Shown here: positions 1-6,615 of the stretch, one piece after another
Layout: each line of letters starts with the position of its first letter
Numbering within the stretch: position 1 is the stretch's first letter
Assembly: GCA_012800885.1 (NCBI GenBank)
Contig: JAAZIL010000010.1
Coordinates: forward strand, 1-18,230
Length of the DNA: 18,230 bases
Source: Candidatus Dojkabacteria bacterium
GTDB taxonomy: Bacteria > Patescibacteriota > Dojkabacteria > SC72
Direction of reading: 5' to 3'
Notes under the pieces: generated by a model
Told to the model about the DNA's origin: nothing
Databases searched by the model: none
Seen by the model: the letters and a program-made list of their open reading frames with translations, nothing else
Made by a program: the position numbers and the translations under genes

Positions 1-36
1 AATTCTTTTATTTTTTTTATCTTTTTTAGAGGGCAT
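1..36 (-). CDS. 5' end of a divergent gene (partial, runs off the window)
   Basis: An ATG on the minus strand at 36-34 opens a frame that stays open to the window edge, giving MPSKKDKKNKRI, a lysine-rich N terminus. Twelve codons are too few to name the product. The main support is the consensus promoter at 62-90, which points at this start and would leave a leader of about 20 nt. It would be transcribed divergently from the RuBisCO gene. Confidence 0.45.
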   Translation of the reverse strand, partial: MPSKKDKKNKRI

Positions 37-61
37 AATTTGAATAGCTCGGTATTGCTGA

Positions 62-90
62 ATTATATGACACTTAACTATTAGGTTCAA
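62..90 (-). promoter_or_regulatory. Sigma70-type promoter for the divergent minus-strand gene
   Basis: Read on the minus strand, a -35 box TTGAAC (85-90) lies 17 bp from a perfect -10 box TATAAT (62-67). The expected start of transcription is near 55, about 20 nt before the ATG at 36. Confidence 0.6.
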
Positions 91-155
91 CTAATAAAGG
101 CTAATGCCAGAGGTATGGGAAAAGCTATTAAGAATTTATATGTTATTTCGGTATT

Positions 156-183
156 TTGCATCGTTACAGAAATGTATTAAAAT
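156..183 (+). promoter_or_regulatory. Candidate promoter for the RuBisCO gene
   Basis: TTGCAT (156-161), a 16-bp spacer and TAAAAT (178-183) place transcription start near 190, about 20 nt before the ATG at 210. A second TAAAAT at 190-195 has no good -35 box. No Shine-Dalgarno sequence is seen in the short leader. Confidence 0.4.
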
Positions 184-209
184 GAAGAATAAAATAGCCC
201 TTTATTAAA

Positions 210-1619
210 ATGCAAAAAGAATATCTTTTTCTAGGAGATGAGAGTGTACATAATGACAATTATCTTCTTGCCGCATATCATATTATCCCAGCCTCTGGTA
301 GAAGCTTGGTTGATGTTGCAACGGAGGTAGCAGCAGAATCCTCTACAGGTAGTAATCTAAAGGTAGCCTCTGCAACGAATTATTCGTTAAATTTGAATGC
401 TAGAGTATATGATGTAAATGAACAAACAGGTGTTGTGAAAATAGCCTTCCCTTGGATAATATTTGATCAGGGTGGAAATATTCAAAATATAATGACATTT
501 TTAGCTGGTAATATTTTTGGGATGAGTGATATTAAAGGATGTAAGCTTTTAGATATATATTTCCCTACTACAATGCTTAGTCACTATGATGGCCCCTCAT
601 ATACTATAGATGATATGAGAGAGTATCTACAATTGTGGGATAGCCCGATACTAGGTACTATTATTAAGCCTAAAATAGGGTTAAGTCCTACAGAGTATGC
701 AGAGGTATGTTTTGATTTTTGGGTTGGTGGTGGGCATTTTGTTAAAAATGATGAGCCACAAGCTAATCAATATTTCTCTCCTTTTGAAAAGATGGTAGAT
801 GCAGTAAGTGAGGCTATGCAGAGAGCAGAACAGACTACACAGTCTAGAAAAATCCATTCGTTTAATGTTTCAGCAGCAGATTATGACACTATGTTAAAAA
901 GATGTGATTATGTTATTTACAAAATGAATCCAGGTAGTTTTGCATTCTTAGTAGATGGGATGACAGCTGGTTGGAGTGCAGTACAAACAGTAAGAAGGAA
1001 GTATCCTGATATATTCTTACACTTTCATAGAGCCGGTCATGGAGCATACACAAGAGAGGAGAATCCTATCGGTTACAGTGTAGAAGTACTGACTAAAATG
1101 GCTAGGCTTGCAGGTGCATCAGGTGTTCATACAGGTACTGCTGGTGTAGGTAAAATGGCTGGTAGAAGTGAAGTAGATATCACTTCAGCTTACTTAGCCT
1201 TAAAAACAAAAACAGAAGGTCCCTACTTTACTCAATATTGGTCTCATATTCAGAAGGATGATTCAGATCTAATTGATTTAATAAAGAGAGAGGATATTGT
1301 TTTACATGATAGCTTTAAACAGAGAGTCTGGCAAAAGATAGATACTAGTACAGATTCATGGAGGGTTGTAAAAAAGACATGCCCTATTGTCTCAGGAGGT
1401 CTAAACCCTGTTTTACTTCCAGAATTTCTTGAAAAAATCAAGACTATTGATTTTATCACAACTATGGGTGGTGGTGTGCATAGCCACCCACAAGGAACAG
1501 AAGCAGGAGCAAGAGCTATAATTCAAGCGTATGATGCTTGGAAACAGAATGTACCTCTACATGAATATGCTAAAGAACATAAAGAGTTAGCGAGTGCTAT
1601 TGAGTTCTTTGGTAAGTAA
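210..1619 (+). CDS. rbcL: Ribulose-1,5-bisphosphate carboxylase/oxygenase large subunit, form II/III
   Basis: The enzyme carboxylates ribulose-1,5-bisphosphate to two 3-phosphoglycerates in the cytoplasm. The 469-residue length fits forms II and II/III, and no small-subunit gene is nearby. Catalytic elements are visible in order: E43 in AAESSTGS, K153/K155 in GTIIKPKIG, the carbamylated lysine K179 with metal ligands D181 and E182 in FVKNDEP, H273-R274 and H277 in HFHRAGHGA, loop-6 K315 in GVGKMAG, S395-G-G, and G420-422 for phosphate binding. The residue matching spinach T65 is serine (S48), a mild change at a phosphate-contact position. In CPR bacteria and archaea such enzymes usually take RuBP made from nucleoside monophosphates; that role is inferred, because no partner gene lies here. 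The ATG at 210 follows a promoter by about 50 bp and has no ribosome-binding site. Confidence 0.96.
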   Translation: MQKEYLFLGDESVHNDNYLLAAYHIIPASGRSLVDVATEVAAESSTGSNLKVASATNYSLNLNARVYDVNEQTGVVKIAFPWIIFDQGGNIQNIMTFLAGNIFGMSDIKGCKLLDIYFPTTMLSHYDGPSYTIDDMREYLQLWDSPILGTIIKPKIGLSPTEYAEVCFDFWVGGGHFVKNDEPQANQYFSPFEKMVDAVSEAMQRAEQTTQSRKIHSFNVSAADYDTMLKRCDYVIYKMNPGSFAFLVDGMTAGWSAVQTVRRKYPDIFLHFHRAGHGAYTREENPIGYSVEVLTKMARLAGASGVHTGTAGVGKMAGRSEVDITSAYLALKTKTEGPYFTQYWSHIQKDDSDLIDLIKREDIVLHDSFKQRVWQKIDTSTDSWRVVKKTCPIVSGGLNPVLLPEFLEKIKTIDFITTMGGGVHSHPQGTEAGARAIIQAYDAWKQNVPLHEYAKEHKELASAIEFFGK

Positions 1620-1643
1620 GAAATTAATTTAAACAGTATATTT

Positions 1644-2036
1644 ATGAAAAATGCTTTTTATCAGAATGTGAAATTTAGAAAAAGTATTAAATATGCAATT
1701 AATGGATTAAAATTAATTGTTAAAAATGAGAGAAACTTCAGAATTATTCTAGCATTCTCAGTTATTGTTATCTCCTTTGGGCTAATATTTCAAATTTCTC
1801 ACTTTGAGTGGATTGCAGTCTTTATATTAATCTCTTTAGTATTTGTATCAGAATCTATTAATAGTGTAATAGAAGCGATATGTGATACGGTATCTTTAGA
1901 GTTTAAGGTGAATATAAAGTATGCAAAAGATGTTAGTGCTGGTGCTGTACTTGTAAGTTCTTTAGTATCCGTAATAGCTGGATTAATAATATTTATTCCA
2001 TATATTATAGATTTACTTCAACTTTTTATTAAATAA
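1644..2036 (+). CDS. dgkA: DgkA-family membrane lipid kinase (diacylglycerol or undecaprenol kinase)
   Basis: A small integral membrane enzyme that phosphorylates a lipid alcohol (diacylglycerol, or undecaprenol in the Gram-positive branch) with ATP. The 130 residues carry the family signature: an amphipathic N terminus with NGLKLIVKNERNFR (E29, N31), the central ESINSVIEAICD block (E70, N73, E77, D81), which holds the catalytic glutamate and metal ligands, and AKDVSAGAVL (K95-D96), followed by a last membrane helix. Membrane segments lie at about 34-50, 56-76 and 99-128. It starts 24 nt after the RuBisCO stop and ends 19 nt before the dismutase, so cotranscription with both is likely. The choice between diacylglycerol and undecaprenol as substrate cannot be made by eye. 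Confidence 0.9.
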   Translation: MKNAFYQNVKFRKSIKYAINGLKLIVKNERNFRIILAFSVIVISFGLIFQISHFEWIAVFILISLVFVSESINSVIEAICDTVSLEFKVNIKYAKDVSAGAVLVSSLVSVIAGLIIFIPYIIDLLQLFIK

Positions 2037-2055
2037 TTTAATATATTTTAATTAT

Positions 2056-2649
2056 ATGAAAGAGAGTTTTTCTTTAAAAGATCTTCCCTATAAATATGAT
2101 GCTTTAGAACCTGTAATATCGAAAGATATTGTGTTATTGCACCATACAAAGCACCATAATGCATATGTACAAGGAGCTAATAAAGCATTAGGTATGCTAG
2201 AGAGTGCAAGGCAAGAAGGAAGAGAAATTGATATGAAAGCAGTATTAAGAGACTTAAGTTTCAATTTGAATGGACATCTCTTACATGAGTTATACTGGGA
2301 AAATATGAAGGAATACAGTGAAGAGAATAAGATTAATACTGAATTATTAGAAATATTGACTAAACATTTTAACTCATATGATAATTTCCAGAGAGAATTT
2401 GAAACTGCTGCTAAAACTGTTGAGGGATCAGGTTGGGTAGTTCTATTTAAAGATAAAGAAGGGAATCTATTTATTAATCAGGTACAGAATCATAACTTAC
2501 TAGGTATTATTGGATTTAAGCCTATATTAGTCAATGATGTATGGGAGCATGCATATTATTTAGATTACAAGAATGAACGAGGTGAATATGTTGAGAGATG
2601 GTGGGATGTTGTTAATTGGAGTGTAGTATTAGATAGATTAAAAGTGTAA
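2056..2649 (+). CDS. sod: Superoxide dismutase, Fe/Mn family
   Basis: It dismutates superoxide to oxygen and hydrogen peroxide, with one Fe or Mn per subunit. The 197-residue protein shows all four metal ligands: H29 in the N-terminal LLHHTKHHNAYV helix, H77 in GHLLHELYW, and D161 and H165 in DVWEHAYYLDY. The C-terminal stretch through ERWWDVVNW resembles archaeal and cambialistic Mn/Fe enzymes. Glycine, rather than the glutamine of FeSOD, lies four residues before H77, and a QNH segment (Q144-H146) occupies the region of the gatekeeper found in Mn and cambialistic types. Metal use is therefore uncertain. No signal peptide is seen, so it is cytoplasmic. It implies contact with oxygen in an otherwise probably fermentative cell. 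Confidence 0.95.
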   Translation: MKESFSLKDLPYKYDALEPVISKDIVLLHHTKHHNAYVQGANKALGMLESARQEGREIDMKAVLRDLSFNLNGHLLHELYWENMKEYSEENKINTELLEILTKHFNSYDNFQREFETAAKTVEGSGWVVLFKDKEGNLFINQVQNHNLLGIIGFKPILVNDVWEHAYYLDYKNERGEYVERWWDVVNWSVVLDRLKV

Positions 2650-2698
2650 GAGAGAGGTATTAGATATACTTGTTTCTAGTATTATTTATTATTTCCTA

Positions 2699-2704
2699 TA
2701 TAAT
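2699..2704 (+). promoter_or_regulatory. Possible -10 element before the small membrane protein gene
   Basis: A perfect TATAAT lies 34 nt upstream of the ATG at 2739, in the 89-nt gap after the dismutase. No convincing -35 box sits at 16-18 bp, so this is weak. Confidence 0.25.
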
Positions 2705-2738
2705 CCTATTAATTAAAAATAACTTTATCTAAAGATCT

Positions 2739-3020
2739 ATGCCAGAGTATATATATACCGTAATTATTGTGATAGTAATCATAGTAATAGCATTTTTTTA
2801 CTCAAAGAAAAAAGCAAATGAAGAGTGGAAAGGAGAGTTAATTAGAAAGAGGAAGAATTATGGAGATGAAAATTCTGTTGATACCTATACTCTTGTATTT
2901 CGTACAGAAGATGGTAAAAAGAAGAAAGGAAAGATTACTAGTTTAAAAGATTTTAATAACTGGAAAGTGGGAGATAAGGCTGAGAAAAAGAAAGGTGAAT
3001 ATGTACCACGAAAAATATAA
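2739..3020 (+). CDS. Small single-pass membrane protein of unknown function
   Basis: The 93-residue protein has one N-terminal hydrophobic helix (about residues 4-21) followed directly by SKKK, which predicts an N-out/C-in or signal-anchor topology. A soluble, strongly basic tail follows, with a short beta-rich segment (YTLVFRTEDGKKKKGKI) and a KVGDKAEKKKGEY motif. I do not recognise a named family. The 89-nt gap upstream holds a TATAAT, so it may have its own promoter. Confidence 0.7.
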   Translation: MPEYIYTVIIVIVIIVIAFFYSKKKANEEWKGELIRKRKNYGDENSVDTYTLVFRTEDGKKKKGKITSLKDFNNWKVGDKAEKKKGEYVPRKI

Positions 3021-3062
3021 TCTAAGATTATGTGTAAAGAATTGCAGAAATAATTCATAAAA

Positions 3063-3692
3063 ATGTGTAATACAAAGGAACAAACATACTGGATACTATT
3101 TATAATTATTCTGTCTTTTCATATAGTGGTACTCTCTCTATGTCTTCTATCGGGTTTGAAGTTATTAGATCTTAGTGTAATAGGTATTACTGATTATGTA
3201 TTTAGATATATTCGGAGAATTTTTTTAGGTACTACTTTTTTAACTACTCTCTTTTTAATATATATTAAAAAGGATTATAAAAAAGATATCTTAAAAACAG
3301 AGATTTTATTCTCTTTTTCTTTGCCTCCTTTTTTAGATACGTTGGGTAATTTCTGTGGATGGTATGATATAAATAATATTCTTAAGTTTCTTTGGTATGA
3401 TGATATCGTTCATTTTCTTGTTCCCATCTTTATCTCTTTTGGGTTTTACCGATATTTCCAAAGAATTAAACGTTTGAGTATGAAATTATCTCTCTTACTT
3501 TCAGCAACTCTCACACTTACTCTTTCATCTCTTTGGGAGATATATGAGTATTGGAGTGATAGATTAACTGGTACAGAGATGGTTAAAGGGGGCTTAGATG
3601 ATACGATACTTGATTTATCAATGGGTTTGTTAGGAGTATTTCTGTTTAGTTTGTATATATTTTTTGTTAAAGGAAAGAGTCTTAAGGATTAA
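3063..3692 (+). CDS. YjdF-like (DUF2238-type) integral membrane protein
   Basis: A 209-residue polytopic membrane protein with about six hydrophobic segments (roughly 10-30, 52-68, 80-98, 115-130, 141-158, 186-203). Conserved polar residues sit inside or beside helices in the order expected of YjdF/DUF2238 proteins: LDTLGN (D92), WYDDIVHF (D113, D114, H117), LWEIYEYWSD (E159, E162, D166) and GGLDDTILDLSMGLLG (D179, D180, D184). The biochemical role of that family is not established. The acid/His arrangement would suit metal or lipid-headgroup chemistry, which is only inference. A TATAAT overlapping the preceding stop (3016-3021) has no clear -35 box. The start follows no ribosome-binding site. 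Confidence 0.7.
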   Translation: MCNTKEQTYWILFIIILSFHIVVLSLCLLSGLKLLDLSVIGITDYVFRYIRRIFLGTTFLTTLFLIYIKKDYKKDILKTEILFSFSLPPFLDTLGNFCGWYDINNILKFLWYDDIVHFLVPIFISFGFYRYFQRIKRLSMKLSLLLSATLTLTLSSLWEIYEYWSDRLTGTEMVKGGLDDTILDLSMGLLGVFLFSLYIFFVKGKSLKD

Positions 3693-3784
3693 TACCATTA
3701 TTTTTAACAAATTATTAGCATGCTGATTCTCAAAGATGTAAGGGCCGATAGTATTGCAGGGGCTGAAATATATGTGATAATCTA

Positions 3785-3813
3785 TTGCGTAACAATAATT
3801 TGCTCTTTAAAAT
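3785..3813 (+). promoter_or_regulatory. Promoter of the isolated gene at 3858
   Basis: TTGCGT (3785-3790), a 17-bp spacer and TAAAAT (3808-3813) predict transcription start near 3820 and a leader of about 38 nt. The alternative pair TTGCTC (3800-3805) with TATAAC (3825-3830) has a poorer 19-bp spacing. Confidence 0.4.
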
Positions 3814-3845
3814 CTTAGGATCTTTATAACAAAAACTCATAATAG

Positions 3846-3851
3846 AAAGGA
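3846..3851 (+). promoter_or_regulatory. Shine-Dalgarno sequence (unusual in this window)
   Basis: AAAGGA ends 6 nt before the ATG at 3858. Nearly all other genes here lack such a site, so it sets this gene apart and fixes its start. Confidence 0.55.
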
Positions 3852-3857
3852 CTAAAA

Positions 3858-4238
3858 ATGAAATTTCAGGACTTTAAAATGTTTGAAAGAAAAGAGTTAA
3901 AAAAGATTGGATTTCTGCCACGGGAAGATGGTACGCTAACCCCGCCATGGAATTGGTTTTCTCCTTTTGTAGATGACCAATATCGTACCCGCATCACCAG
4001 AAAAGCTGATCGACTGACCTTGGCTTCTCGGTATCAAATAAAAACTGGGAGAACAAGGAATAATAATATTAGAATATCTGCATATGATGCAGATAGAAGA
4101 GAGACACTTTTCGCAGTAATAATTCAAATAAACTCCAACCATGAGGAACGACTTTCAAAAGTACTCTCAAGGGAGTTTAAAAATATTCTTGATAAAAAGT
4201 ATCCAGGGTGGAAAGATCCATCTAAGTATTGGTCCTAA
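3858..4238 (+). CDS. Hypothetical protein, probably horizontally acquired
   Basis: The 126-residue basic soluble protein has no signal peptide or membrane helix. I recognise no family. Visible features are a charged N-terminal helix (FERKELKKIGF), an aromatic/proline patch TPPWNWFSPF, an arginine-rich middle (YRTRITRKADRL) and a C-terminal DKKYPGWKDPSKYW. It uses CGT, CGC, CGA, CGG, ACC and CTG codons that its neighbours mostly avoid, and it alone has a clear Shine-Dalgarno sequence. It is a single-gene unit with its own promoter and a strong terminator. That isolation and codon bias suggest recent transfer; function is unknown. Confidence 0.75.
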   Translation: MKFQDFKMFERKELKKIGFLPREDGTLTPPWNWFSPFVDDQYRTRITRKADRLTLASRYQIKTGRTRNNNIRISAYDADRRETLFAVIIQINSNHEERLSKVLSREFKNILDKKYPGWKDPSKYWS

Positions 4239-4243
4239 GATTA

Positions 4244-4295
4244 ACCGGGGCGTAGAATTAAGTTTTAAAACATCTACTCCCCGGTATTTATTTTT
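4244..4295 (+). terminator. Strong intrinsic terminator
   Basis: A 13-bp stem (4244-4256 with 4273-4285, one G-U pair, CCGGGG/CCCCGG core) closes a 16-nt loop and is followed by a T-rich tract (TATTTATTTTTA). It lies just after the stop at 4238. Since the next gene (4429-5139) converges on it, it could also limit transcription from that side. Confidence 0.8.
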
Positions 4296-4428
4296 AATAT
4301 TATTCTACTAAATAATCTTTTTATATTTATCAATATCATTCACTTCTATTTCATCTATATATGGATAGTTTCCTTTTATTTCAAGCCTACTCTTAATAAG
4401 GGAGTAAATATACTACCTTATACTTTTG

Positions 4429-5139
4429 TTACTCTGCCTTAGTTGGAAGCAAACCTTTAAAATCTACTCCTTTGGGAGTAATATTTATACTATCTATTCT
4501 AAGGGTATCTCCTGCAGATGAAAGTTTCTTATTTGCAACACTCAGGAGGGCATCTTTAATATAAGGGATTGTAGGAGCAGGTATATTAAAAGCACCTACC
4601 TTTAGTACAGAGATCTCACCATTTAAAGAATTTTCTGTTCTCTTTGAAAGAGTACCGACCATATATATAGGGAGAGTTCGTTCTCTAAAAGTTAATGTAG
4701 TAGATAACTCTGCTTCTCCTTCTCCCATTTTAATCTGTGTTCCTGAAACTTGAGCGACAGACATATGTTGATTAATATATTCAAATGCTGCAGAAGCTTG
4801 TGCATTAGTTATAGTTGCCTCAACTTCATTTGGATCCGAGAAAGAAGGAGTTGTACAATCTACACATAGTAAAGAACCATCTATATCTACACCTAATTCC
4901 TTCATAATATCCTTATAATCCTGTTCTGTATACTCTACTTCTAAATCTACAGGTTCCATAGCTTTAGTTATTTTTCTGTAACCTAGGTATATTGCGCCTA
5001 CTAGTAAGAGTACAAGAGTGAGTAATACAAGAAGTATAATAATACAACCTTTTCCTTTTTTAGACTTAGAACTTTTCTGTTCTGTTGAAACTTCGGAAGA
5101 TGTTGATTCTTCCTTTAGATCTTTCTCTATTTCTCCCAT
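4429..5139 (-). CDS. Membrane-anchored extracytoplasmic protein, YpmS-like layout
   Basis: 236 residues. A charged, Ser/Glu-rich cytoplasmic head (1-31) is followed by one membrane helix (about 32-54) and a large outer domain. The outer domain contains a CVDC pair (C92, C95) that could bind metal or form a disulfide, then an alternating beta pattern ending in VGAFNIPAPTIPYIKDAL and GVDFKGLLP. The N-terminal anchor with a beta-rich, IP-containing C-terminal half recalls DUF2140/YpmS proteins, but the match is by architecture only. The upstream 363 nt hold a candidate small RNA and a 12-bp palindrome TTATCATGATAA (5160-5171) about 20 nt before the ATG. A secreted enzyme cannot be excluded, though no catalytic motif is visible. 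Confidence 0.75.
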   Translation of the reverse strand: MGEIEKDLKEESTSSEVSTEQKSSKSKKGKGCIIILLVLLTLVLLLVGAIYLGYRKITKAMEPVDLEVEYTEQDYKDIMKELGVDIDGSLLCVDCTTPSFSDPNEVEATITNAQASAAFEYINQHMSVAQVSGTQIKMGEGEAELSTTLTFRERTLPIYMVGTLSKRTENSLNGEISVLKVGAFNIPAPTIPYIKDALLSVANKKLSSAGDTLRIDSINITPKGVDFKGLLPTKAE

Positions 5140-5353
5140 AATTATTTAAAAAGAAATTATTATCATGATAACCTAAATAGTACTTCTTTGTAAAGTAAGG
5201 AGGTATCTTACTATATTAGTAGAATACAGATTCCGTATCCTCTATATCCACTCATTCTTCTACTTAAATAACCGTGTAGAGTAGTTTTTGTAATAAGAAG
5301 TACCGCAGGTAATTGTATAAAGAGGAGATTAAAGAATCGATGAGGATCTTATT

Positions 5354-5449
5354 AAAAAGCGAAAAAGGAAGCATTTACTAAATAAATAGTTAAAATTGGT
5401 TAGATTTCTAGCTTCCTATTTCTACTAATTACCACCACGGTAATAAGGT
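5354..5449 (-). ncRNA. Candidate small RNA or attenuated leader, about 95 nt
   Basis: Read on the minus strand from about 5449, the sequence begins with a hairpin (ATTACC-GTGGT-GGTAAT). A GGAAGC/GCTTCC closing stem follows (5411-5416 with 5367-5372), enclosing two small hairpins (TAGA/TCTA and ACTA/TAGT), which gives a three-way junction. The stem is followed at once by TTTTTCGCTTTTT, as expected of an intrinsic terminator. A TTGACA-containing promoter sits at 5456-5485. It could be a free RNA or a 5' leader that attenuates the gene at 4429-5139. It matches no RNA family I know. Confidence 0.35.
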
Positions 5450-5455
5450 GATAGC

Positions 5456-5485
5456 ATCTTATCATCTTTTTAATTAACTTGTCAA
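5456..5485 (-). promoter_or_regulatory. Promoter of the candidate small RNA
   Basis: On the minus strand a perfect TTGACA (5480-5485) is followed after 18 bp by TAAGAT (5456-5461). The -35 box lies in a palindromic ACTTGACAAGT. The -10 region overlaps a weak plus-strand hairpin with a T run, so a terminator reading is the competing explanation. Confidence 0.4.
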
Positions 5486-5502
5486 GTGTGTTTACAAGGA
5501 AA

Positions 5503-5970
5503 TTAATATAGGCTTAATATAGATTCTAAATCTAGAACCTGAATATTATTTTTCTTAAGAAGTTCTGTTAGAATTCCATTTCCTAGAATTAGGTTGTTTT
5601 CGAAAGTCCCATCATATATTTTTGTATATCCACAGGAAGGACTTCTATCTTGTAGAATAGCATGAGTAATACCAAATTCTTTGCAAATACTTAGTACGCT
5701 CTTAGCCCCATTTATAAATAGGTTTGTTACATCTTCCCCATCTTTGTTTTTGATCTTTGCTTTTCCTTCCAAAACATCCTTACTTGTAAATCCTTTCTCT
5801 ATCTCTGCAGGAGACCTTGGAGTGGGTAATCCCCCTAATTGTTCTGCACAGAGAGGAATAAAGAAGTAATTGTTTTTTAGTAAAAAAGATACAACTCTGT
5901 TGTCTCTATTATTACCCCCATTGTATTTTGTATTCATACCGAGTAGGCATGCACTTACTAAAATTCTCAT
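5503..5970 (-). CDS. tudS: DUF523/TudS-family iron-sulfur protein, putative thiouracil or thio-UMP desulfidase
   Basis: The 155-residue protein matches DUF523 from end to end. It has LVSACLLG (C8), IPLCAEQLGGLPTPRSPAEI (C41, E43) and LQDRSPSCG (C113). In characterised TudS proteins three such cysteines hold a [4Fe-4S] cluster whose free iron removes sulfur from 2-/4-thiouracil or 4-thio-UMP, helped by conserved acidic and serine residues; E43 and a serine of SPSCG are candidates here. The CPE usual after the second cysteine is CAE in this protein. It starts 3 nt after the uracil phosphoribosyltransferase stop, so the two are surely cotranscribed, and that neighbour makes the thiopyrimidine role attractive. 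It is the last gene of the operon. The family call is firm; the substrate is inferred. Confidence 0.88.
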   Translation of the reverse strand: MRILVSACLLGMNTKYNGGNNRDNRVVSFLLKNNYFFIPLCAEQLGGLPTPRSPAEIEKGFTSKDVLEGKAKIKNKDGEDVTNLFINGAKSVLSICKEFGITHAILQDRSPSCGYTKIYDGTFENNLILGNGILTELLKKNNIQVLDLESILSLY

Positions 5971-5973
5971 TTT

Positions 5974-6615
5974 TTATGTATTATAACTTCGATCTCCACA
6001 ATCTCCAGGTCCATTTAAAATGTAGAAATCCTCATTTAATTTATTTGGACCAAATACAGAATAAATATGTATTTCAGGGTACTCTTTGTGAATTTCCTCT
6101 ATTCCCTCCTCTGCAGCATGTAAAGACAATATTATAGTTTTTTTAGTATCAATATATTTTTTACATATATCAATACATGCTAAAAATGAACACCCTGTAG
6201 CTAAGGCTGGATCAGTAAGTATTACAAACTTATTCTTAAGGCTTTCTACTCCTCTTGAATAGTCAGTTAGTGCTATTGTTTTTCCATTAACTGTTTTTCG
6301 CCATGCACTAACAAAGGCAATAGAGCAATCAGGGAACGCATTCCCTACTCCCATTGCCATATTTGTACCAGCTCTTAGTATATTAACGACACCTATTTTT
6401 CTATGATCAATTATAGTCTCATTTAGTGTCCCTAGAGGTGTAGTAGTTTTAGTTTTCTTTGTGGGCAAGATATTCCTGTTAGCTAATTCTACACCCATGT
6501 ATAGTCCAAGTAATCCCAAATATTTTCTGTATATATTAGGTTTGGTATCTGTGTTATGTAGTATTAATCCAACCTCTTTTATTAGGGGATTATCAAGTAT
6601 AGTAAAATTATTCAT
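5974..6615 (-). CDS. upp: Uracil phosphoribosyltransferase (divergent)
   Basis: It converts uracil and PRPP to UMP and pyrophosphate. With the ATG at 6615 the protein has 213 residues, the normal family length; the frame is open further upstream to 6681, but that would add an unlikely 22-residue basic tail and a long overlap. Motifs are ILRAG (79-83), the PRPP loop DPALATGCS (135-143) and the C-terminal uracil-binding GPGDCGDR (202-209). The region between ILRAG and the PRPP loop differs from the enterobacterial enzyme (SAWRKTVNGK in place of the MYRNEET-type flap). Its start overlaps the end of the binding-protein gene by 8 nt, suggesting translational coupling. Fe-S protein TudS follows 3 nt later. 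An altered base preference, for example for thiouracil, is possible. Confidence 0.92.
   Translation of the reverse strand: MNNFTILDNPLIKEVGLILHNTDTKPNIYRKYLGLLGLYMGVELANRNILPTKKTKTTTPLGTLNETIIDHRKIGVVNILRAGTNMAMGVGNAFPDCSIAFVSAWRKTVNGKTIALTDYSRGVESLKNKFVILTDPALATGCSFLACIDICKKYIDTKKTIILSLHAAEEGIEEIHKEYPEIHIYSVFGPNKLNEDFYILNGPGDCGDRSYNT

Larger units (their letters stand above)
5140..5502. other. Gene-free interval of 363 nt
   Basis: No convincing protein-coding frame is present. The right part holds a consensus -35 box, a candidate small RNA and its terminator on the minus strand (separate entries), plus a weak plus-strand hairpin (about 5447-5466, one G-U pair) followed by TTTTT. The left part holds only the TTATCATGATAA palindrome. 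No motif of tmRNA, RNase P, SRP RNA or 6S RNA was recognised. Confidence 0.5.

Noticed and set aside
3720..3818. 32-codon frame (MLILKDVRADSIAGAEIYV...) before the gene at 3858
   Set aside because: No ribosome-binding site or known family, and the promoter of the downstream gene lies inside it.
5140..5502. tmRNA, RNase P, 6S or SRP RNA in the gap
   Set aside because: None of the conserved core sequences of these RNAs is present on either strand.
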